A stretch of 27,612 nt of DNA from Asticcacaulis sp. UBA2476 (GTDB taxonomy: Bacteria > Pseudomonadota > Alphaproteobacteria > Caulobacterales > Caulobacteraceae), in assembly GCA_002342035.1 (NCBI GenBank), contig DDPE01000040.1, positions 1 to 27,612 on the forward strand, written 5' to 3'. Every line of letters begins with the position of its first letter. Positions within the stretch are counted from its first letter, which is position 1. The notes under the pieces were generated by a model. It searched no databases. It was not told where the DNA came from and saw only the letters and a program-made list of their open reading frames with translations. Position numbers and translations under genes: made by a program. Shown here one piece after another: positions 24,078 to 27,612 of the stretch.

Positions 24078-25862
24078 CTAGTACACGCGGGCTTTGGGGG
24101 CAATGTAGGCGATGTCATTGGTCATGGTGTAGGTATGGACCGGACGGTAATCGATATTGACCTTGCCTGACGACAGATCCAGCCAAGCAAGGGTGTGCTT
24201 CATCCATTCGTCGTCATTACGGTTCGGGAAGTCTTCACGGGCGTGGGCGCCGCGCGATTCCTGACGGTTCAGGGCCGAGCCCACCGTCACCACCGCCTGA
24301 CCGATCAGGTTGTCGTATTCCAGCGCTTCGATCAGGTCGGTGTTCCAGATCAGGCCGCGATCCTTGATGCCGATATCGCTGGAGGCCGCATAGATTTCGG
24401 CCATCCGGTTGACACCCTGTTGCAGGGTTTCGCCGGTACGGAACACGGCGGCGTCTTCCTGCATGGCGCGCTGCATCTTAAGGCGCAGATCAGCGACCGG
24501 GGTCGAGCCCGACGCGGTGCGGAACTTTTCAAGGCGGGCCAGATGGGCATCAACCGCCGACTTGCCGATATCTTTATGGGCGACACCGGGCTTGACCACT
24601 TCCTTGGCGCGCAGACCGCAGGCGCGACCAAACACGACGAGGTCGATCAGTGAGTTGGAACCCAGACGATTGGCACCGTGCACCGACACGCAGGCCGCTT
24701 CGCCCACGGCCATCAGGCCCGGCACGACCGAGTCAGGGTCGCCGTTGACCTTATTCAGGACTTCGCCGTGATAGTTGGTCGGAATACCGCCCATATTGTA
24801 GTGGACGGTCGGAATGACCGGGATCGGTTCCTTGGTGACATCAACGCCGGCAAAGATTTTCGCCGACTCTGAAATCCCCGGCAAACGCTTATGCAGCAGG
24901 TCAGGCGGCAGGTGATCCAGATGCAGGAAGATGTGATCCTTATTCGGGCCGACGCCGCGGCCTTCGCGGATTTCCATGGTCATCGAGCGCGACACGACAT
25001 CGCGTGAGGCCAGATCCTTGGCCGACGGCGCATAGCGTTCCATGAAGCGCTCACCGGCCGAGTTGGTCAGGTAACCGCCTTCGCCGCGCGCACCTTCGGT
25101 AATCAGACAGCCGGAACCATAGATGCCGGTCGGGTGGAACTGGACGAACTCAAGATCCTGCAACGGCAGACCGGCGCGCAGCACCATGGCATTGCCGTCA
25201 CCGGTGCAGGTGTGGGCCGAAGTGGCCGAGAAATAGGCGCGGCCATAACCGCCGGTGGCCAGAATAACCAGATGGGCGCGGAAGACATGGATCGTGCCGT
25301 CATCAAGCTTAAGGCAGGTCACGCCGCGGCAAACCCCGTCATCCATGATCAGATCAAGCGCGAAATATTCGATGAAGAACTCAACATCTTCGCGCAGGGA
25401 CTGACCATAGAGGGTATGCAGCATGGCGTGGCCGGTACGGTCGGCCGCGGCGCAGGTGCGCTGAACCGGGCCTTCGCCGAAATTCTTGGTCATGCCGCCG
25501 AACGGACGCTGATAGATCTTGCCGTCTTCGGTGCGTGAGAACGGCACACCCCAGTGTTCCAGCTCATACACCGCCTTCGGAGCATTGCGCACAAGGTATT
25601 CAATGGCGTCCTGATCGCCCAGCCAGTCCGACCCCTTGACGGTGTCGTACATGTGCCATTCCCACTTGTCCTCACCCATATTGCCTAAGCTTGCGGCGAC
25701 ACCGCCCTGAGCAGCAACCGTGTGCGAACGGGTCGGGAAGACCTTGGTGATACAGGCGGTCTTAAGGCCCGCCTGACCGGCCCCGAGGGCAGCGCGAAGA
25801 CCCGCTCCACCGGCACCCACGACCACCACGTCATATTCGTGTTCAATGATCTTGTAAGTCAT
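24078..25862 (-). CDS. sdhA: Succinate dehydrogenase flavoprotein subunit
   Basis: Catalytic flavoprotein of complex II, oxidising succinate to fumarate in the TCA cycle and respiratory chain. It is 594 residues. The FAD dinucleotide fold starts VVVVGAGGAGLRAALGAGQ (12-30). The covalent-FAD histidine is H47 (TRSHTVAAQGG). Substrate-site and capping-domain motifs QFHPTGIYGSGCLITEGARGEGG and HGANRLGSNSLIDLVVFGR (each of the usual form) and the C-terminal REDFPNRNDDEWMKHT are intact. The start is ATG 25862, three bases after the sdhD stop, so the genes are cotranscribed. Confidence 0.99.
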   Translation of the reverse strand: MTYKIIEHEYDVVVVGAGGAGLRAALGAGQAGLKTACITKVFPTRSHTVAAQGGVAASLGNMGEDKWEWHMYDTVKGSDWLGDQDAIEYLVRNAPKAVYELEHWGVPFSRTEDGKIYQRPFGGMTKNFGEGPVQRTCAAADRTGHAMLHTLYGQSLREDVEFFIEYFALDLIMDDGVCRGVTCLKLDDGTIHVFRAHLVILATGGYGRAYFSATSAHTCTGDGNAMVLRAGLPLQDLEFVQFHPTGIYGSGCLITEGARGEGGYLTNSAGERFMERYAPSAKDLASRDVVSRSMTMEIREGRGVGPNKDHIFLHLDHLPPDLLHKRLPGISESAKIFAGVDVTKEPIPVIPTVHYNMGGIPTNYHGEVLNKVNGDPDSVVPGLMAVGEAACVSVHGANRLGSNSLIDLVVFGRACGLRAKEVVKPGVAHKDIGKSAVDAHLARLEKFRTASGSTPVADLRLKMQRAMQEDAAVFRTGETLQQGVNRMAEIYAASSDIGIKDRGLIWNTDLIEALEYDNLIGQAVVTVGSALNRQESRGAHAREDFPNRNDDEWMKHTLAWLDLSSGKVNIDYRPVHTYTMTNDIAYIAPKARVY

Positions 25863-25865
25863 GGA

Positions 25866-26240
25866 TTAGACCTTAAAAGCGAGAAACAGGCCGCCAAGTG
25901 CTGCGATCAGCAAAAGCAGGCAAAAGATAAAACTGACCAGCTTGATCAGCCGGGAATTAGGGAAGTAATCGAGCACGTTGGCGTTAAGGCCCATATAGGT
26001 GTGCCAGACGGTGATCACAAAGGTGAGCGCCATCAGACCGGCATTCAAAGGCAGTCTCAGGAATGCCAATGCGGCGTCATAGCCCTGCCCCATCAGGCCG
26101 TAAGCGCTCCATAGCGCCCAGCCGGTCAGCACGATCAGGGCGATCGATGTCCAGCGTTCCGCCAGCCATTCCGCAGCCCCATGCTTTTCTGATTTCTTCC
26201 AGTCCTTTGAAGACCGTTCACGCAGATATGAATCGACCAT
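25866..26240 (-). CDS. sdhD: Succinate dehydrogenase membrane anchor subunit SdhD
   Basis: Small hydrophobic anchor of complex II, forming with SdhC the heme b and ubiquinone sites. The start at ATG 26240 gives 124 residues (MVDSYLRERSS). This ATG overlaps the sdhC stop in a TAATG arrangement, which supports it over the 27-codon longer frame. Three membrane helices are visible at about 31-50, 62-87 and 98-122. H80 in ITVWHTYMGLNANVLDYF is the predicted heme ligand, followed by the DY pair (91-92) near the quinone site. Neighbours on both sides are sdh genes. Confidence 0.95.
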   Translation of the reverse strand: MVDSYLRERSSKDWKKSEKHGAAEWLAERWTSIALIVLTGWALWSAYGLMGQGYDAALAFLRLPLNAGLMALTFVITVWHTYMGLNANVLDYFPNSRLIKLVSFIFCLLLLIAALGGLFLAFKV

Positions 26241-26674
26241 TACAGCACCACCTTGCCCGTCGCTAACAGAACCGCCCAGAACCCGACCGTGAGCGCAATA
26301 CCCAGTACCAGACCCCACCACGACAGGGCATTGGCTGACTTAAGCTCAAAGCCCAGCCCCATGTCCCAGATCAGGTGCCTGATGCCACCGGTCAGGTGAA
26401 TAAACCCCGCCAGCGACAAACCGAACCAGATGAACAAACCAAACGGCGATGCGGCAAACGACAAAAAGACCGTGTAGGCTTGCGGGCAGCAGCCCGACGC
26501 CGTCAAGCCAATCGCCACCAGCCACGCGGCCACCAGCACCGCCCCCACGACCAGCGCCAGCCCGGTCGCCCGGTGCAGGATTGAGGTCAACATGGTGATG
26601 TGGAAACGCCAGACTTGCAAATGAGGGGAAAGCGGCCGGTAAACGGCTTTAGGAGCATTGGGCGGCTGCGTCAT
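26240..26674 (-). CDS. sdhC: Succinate dehydrogenase cytochrome b556 subunit SdhC
   Basis: Membrane anchor and heme-b subunit of complex II, 144 residues. The family start motif RPLSPHLQVWRFHITMLTSILHRATG is present (13-38), including S31 and R35 at the quinone pocket. Three membrane helices lie at about 37-58, 74-98 and 117-141. The heme ligand is H93 in HLTGGIRHLIWD. A CC pair (62-63) in the first loop is unusual but of no known meaning. It is the first gene of sdhCDAB, started from ATG 26674. A good housekeeping-type promoter is seen at 26745-26772. Confidence 0.96.
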   Translation of the reverse strand: MTQPPNAPKAVYRPLSPHLQVWRFHITMLTSILHRATGLALVVGAVLVAAWLVAIGLTASGCCPQAYTVFLSFAASPFGLFIWFGLSLAGFIHLTGGIRHLIWDMGLGFELKSANALSWWGLVLGIALTVGFWAVLLATGKVVL

Positions 26675-26744
26675 GGTATGGCCTTAGAGTCGCAGGAAAA
26701 TCTATCCGAAATGTATGACAATTCGGCGTGGAACTTTTGGCGGT

Positions 26745-26772
26745 GTTTTAGACCTTGCAAGTCATCTGTCAA
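26745..26772 (-). promoter_or_regulatory. Promoter of sdhCDAB
   Basis: On the minus strand TTGACA (26772-26767) is followed after 14 bases by TCTAAAAC (26752-26745). This matches the Caulobacter housekeeping consensus TTGACG-S / GCTANAWC in seven of eight -10 positions with correct spacing. The leader would be about 65 bases. Confidence 0.6.
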
Positions 26773-26948
26773 TGATACGCTTAAGCCTGCAAAGCGGTTT
26801 TTTGCCGGATTTCTATATTTATTGACGAAATGTGCGATCAAGGCCCTTGGATTGACAAATTTATCGGTCTTTAATCATCTTTTAGATGAATGGGCTTTAA
26901 CCAATTCTAAAAGCCGTGGCCAAACGCCGCAGATTCAAGCAATTGATT

Positions 26949-26965
26949 TTGATAATTATTATCAA
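26949..26965. promoter_or_regulatory. Fur-type box
   Basis: TTGATAAT-T-ATTATCAA is a perfect 17-base palindrome containing TGATAAT-N-ATTATCA, an exact match to the 7-1-7 Fur consensus described for bacterial iron regulators. It lies about 180 bases upstream of the sdhC -35 and about 80 bases before the GTG start of the divergent gene. In Caulobacter, Fur both represses iron uptake genes and activates genes for iron-using proteins, so either neighbour is a reasonable target. Confidence 0.6.
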
Positions 26966-27046
26966 GTTTAGTTGCCGAAGCTCGACCGCCCTAGCCGCCC
27001 CTGATTTGCGGCGTCATCTGTTAACTTTCAGTGATGAGTAAACACC

Positions 27047-27612
27047 GTGTTGCAGGCTATTTTCTATCTGTCTCTGGCGCTTTCGGCCTCGCCATCCGCC
27101 GACCTGGCCACTGAGGTGTTGACGCGCGCAGATGCGCCTGCGTCCGCCGCGCAAAAACTGCAAGCTTCGTCCAAAAAGGCCGAAGCCCAAAAGGCGGCAA
27201 AGAAGAAAGCCGAAACCAAGAAAACCTCATCTAAAAAATCGACTGCCAAAAAAACAGCGCCAAAGACCGAGGCCGCTAAAACAAAGCCGGTTGAAACCGC
27301 AAAGACCCCGTGGGTCATGCCCGATAAGAAAGCCATCGCCGCTCAGCGGGCCAAGCCGCAGATGACGCAGGTAGTTAAGGCGGCTGCACCCGCACCTGCA
27401 CCCGCACCCGCACCGTTAATTACGGCCCCTGCCGTACAGGCCGCAACACCTCAGACTCCGCCAGTTATTCAGTCGGTGACTCCGGCGTCACAGCCTGCAC
27501 AATCGATTGCCGCCTTCGTCGCTCCGGCACCTTTTACGCCACCCGTGTCCCCGCCCGCTGAGGCCATCGAAACCCAGACCTCGCCGCTTAATCCTCTGGC
27601 CGATATATTACT
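27047..27612 (+). CDS. Lys/Ala/Pro-rich exported or surface protein (N-terminal part, cut by window edge)
   Basis: Open frame of at least 188 codons running off the window, function unknown. It begins with GTG at 27047 (an in-frame stop is at 27035-27037), giving VLQAIFYLSLALSASPSADLA, which looks like a signal peptide without the usual basic start. Residues about 38-85 form a histone H1/AlgP-like lysine- and alanine-rich stretch with KKAE, KKTSSKK and TAKKTAPK units. Next come TPWVMPDKK and a proline/alanine-rich region with five AP pairs encoded by a tandem hexamer (27386-27415). Composition suggests an unstructured spacer crossing or binding the cell wall, as in TonB-like or SPOR-type proteins, but no domain is seen. 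No good ribosome binding site is present. It may be under the Fur-type box upstream. Confidence 0.65.
   Translation, partial: MLQAIFYLSLALSASPSADLATEVLTRADAPASAAQKLQASSKKAEAQKAAKKKAETKKTSSKKSTAKKTAPKTEAAKTKPVETAKTPWVMPDKKAIAAQRAKPQMTQVVKAAAPAPAPAPAPLITAPAVQAATPQTPPVIQSVTPASQPAQSIAAFVAPAPFTPPVSPPAEAIETQTSPLNPLADIL
27386..27415 (+). repeat. Tandem hexamer encoding Ala-Pro
   Basis: Five consecutive copies of GCACCN (third-base variants C, T, C, C, G) encode AP five times inside the Lys/Pro-rich protein. Short perfect units like this can vary in number between strains by slippage and remain in frame. Confidence 0.8.

Larger units (their letters stand above)
26675..27046. other. AT-rich divergent intergenic region upstream of sdhC
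   Basis: This 372-base gap is clearly richer in A/T than the rest of the window. It holds the sdhC promoter (26745-26772, minus), a perfect Fur-like palindrome (26949-26965) and a small imperfect hairpin around 26874-26891. Several TTGAC sequences on the plus strand (26823 and 26852 regions) could be -35 elements for the divergent gene at 27047. A 98-codon open frame (26678-26971) is judged non-coding. Confidence 0.7.

Noticed and set aside
26871..26885. CtrA box TTAA-N7-TTAG
   Set aside because: It has the right spacing but one mismatch and stands in AT-rich DNA where such matches are common by chance.
26943..26965. FNR/FixK box (TTGAT-N4-ATCAA) upstream of sdhC
   Set aside because: The half sites TTGAT and ATCAA in the palindrome are seven bases apart rather than four, and the Fur 7-1-7 pattern fits exactly.
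26678..26971. A 98-codon open frame on the plus strand upstream of sdhC
   Set aside because: It overlaps the sdhC promoter and the Fur-type box, has no clear ribosome binding site, is unusually AT-rich and resembles no known protein. Probably chance.

Overview
The window is ordinary chromosomal DNA of an alphaproteobacterium, most likely Caulobacteraceae and plausibly Asticcacaulis or a close relative. The strongest marker is a DivL-type histidine kinase homologue whose phospho-acceptor histidine is a tyrosine, as in Caulobacter DivL. Other supports are an F1 order beginning atpH-atpA, a RegB/RegA pair divergent from a SenC/SCO1 gene, and an sdhCDAB operon. Base composition is moderately GC-rich, apart from an AT-rich gap upstream of sdhC. 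Genus assignment is inference. I see no rRNA, tRNA, CRISPR array, insertion sequence or prophage. The content is core metabolism, DNA maintenance, envelope and cell-cycle signalling.

Layout. 1-1066 (minus): start of atpA (cut by the window edge) preceded by atpH. 1369-2118 (plus): TerC-family membrane protein, then a strong terminator and a YedK/HMCES abasic-site protein (2186-2809). 2804-5023 (minus): primosomal helicase PriA, convergent with it. 5102-6901 (plus): a DUF484 protein and the tyrosine recombinase XerC, separated by a mosaic palindromic repeat that also carries xerC's ribosome binding site. 6898-8240 (minus): a secreted von Willebrand A protein and a small lipoprotein. 8362-9936 (minus): RecQ. 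10101-12092 (plus): a class A penicillin-binding protein. 12099-14153 (minus): a YgjP-type metallopeptidase and an intracellular PHB depolymerase. 14308-16892: senC (minus) divergent from regB-regA (plus). 16893-17510 (minus): unknown protein. 17686-20079 (plus): divL. 20119-23163 (minus): creD, an HPP-CBS membrane protein and a 2Fe-2S ferredoxin. 23292-26674 (minus): sdhB, sdhA, sdhD, sdhC in reverse of transcription order. 27047-end (plus): start of a Lys/Ala/Pro-rich exported or surface protein.

How the genes fit together. ATP synthase, succinate dehydrogenase, SenC and the RegBA redox two-component system cover respiration and its control. PriA, RecQ, XerC and the YedK protein cover replication restart, recombination, chromosome resolution and abasic-site shielding. 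DivL, PBP1 and CreD cover cell-cycle and envelope functions. PhaZ implies stored polyhydroxybutyrate.

The most interesting details are these: DivL lacks both the histidine and the G1-box aspartate; PriA has lost most of one zinc site; the repeat upstream of xerC forces a TTG start; paired GAAC-N3-GTTC palindromes precede creD; and a perfect 7-1-7 Fur-like box lies between sdhC and the Lys/Pro-rich gene. I did not find a clearly new multi-gene system.
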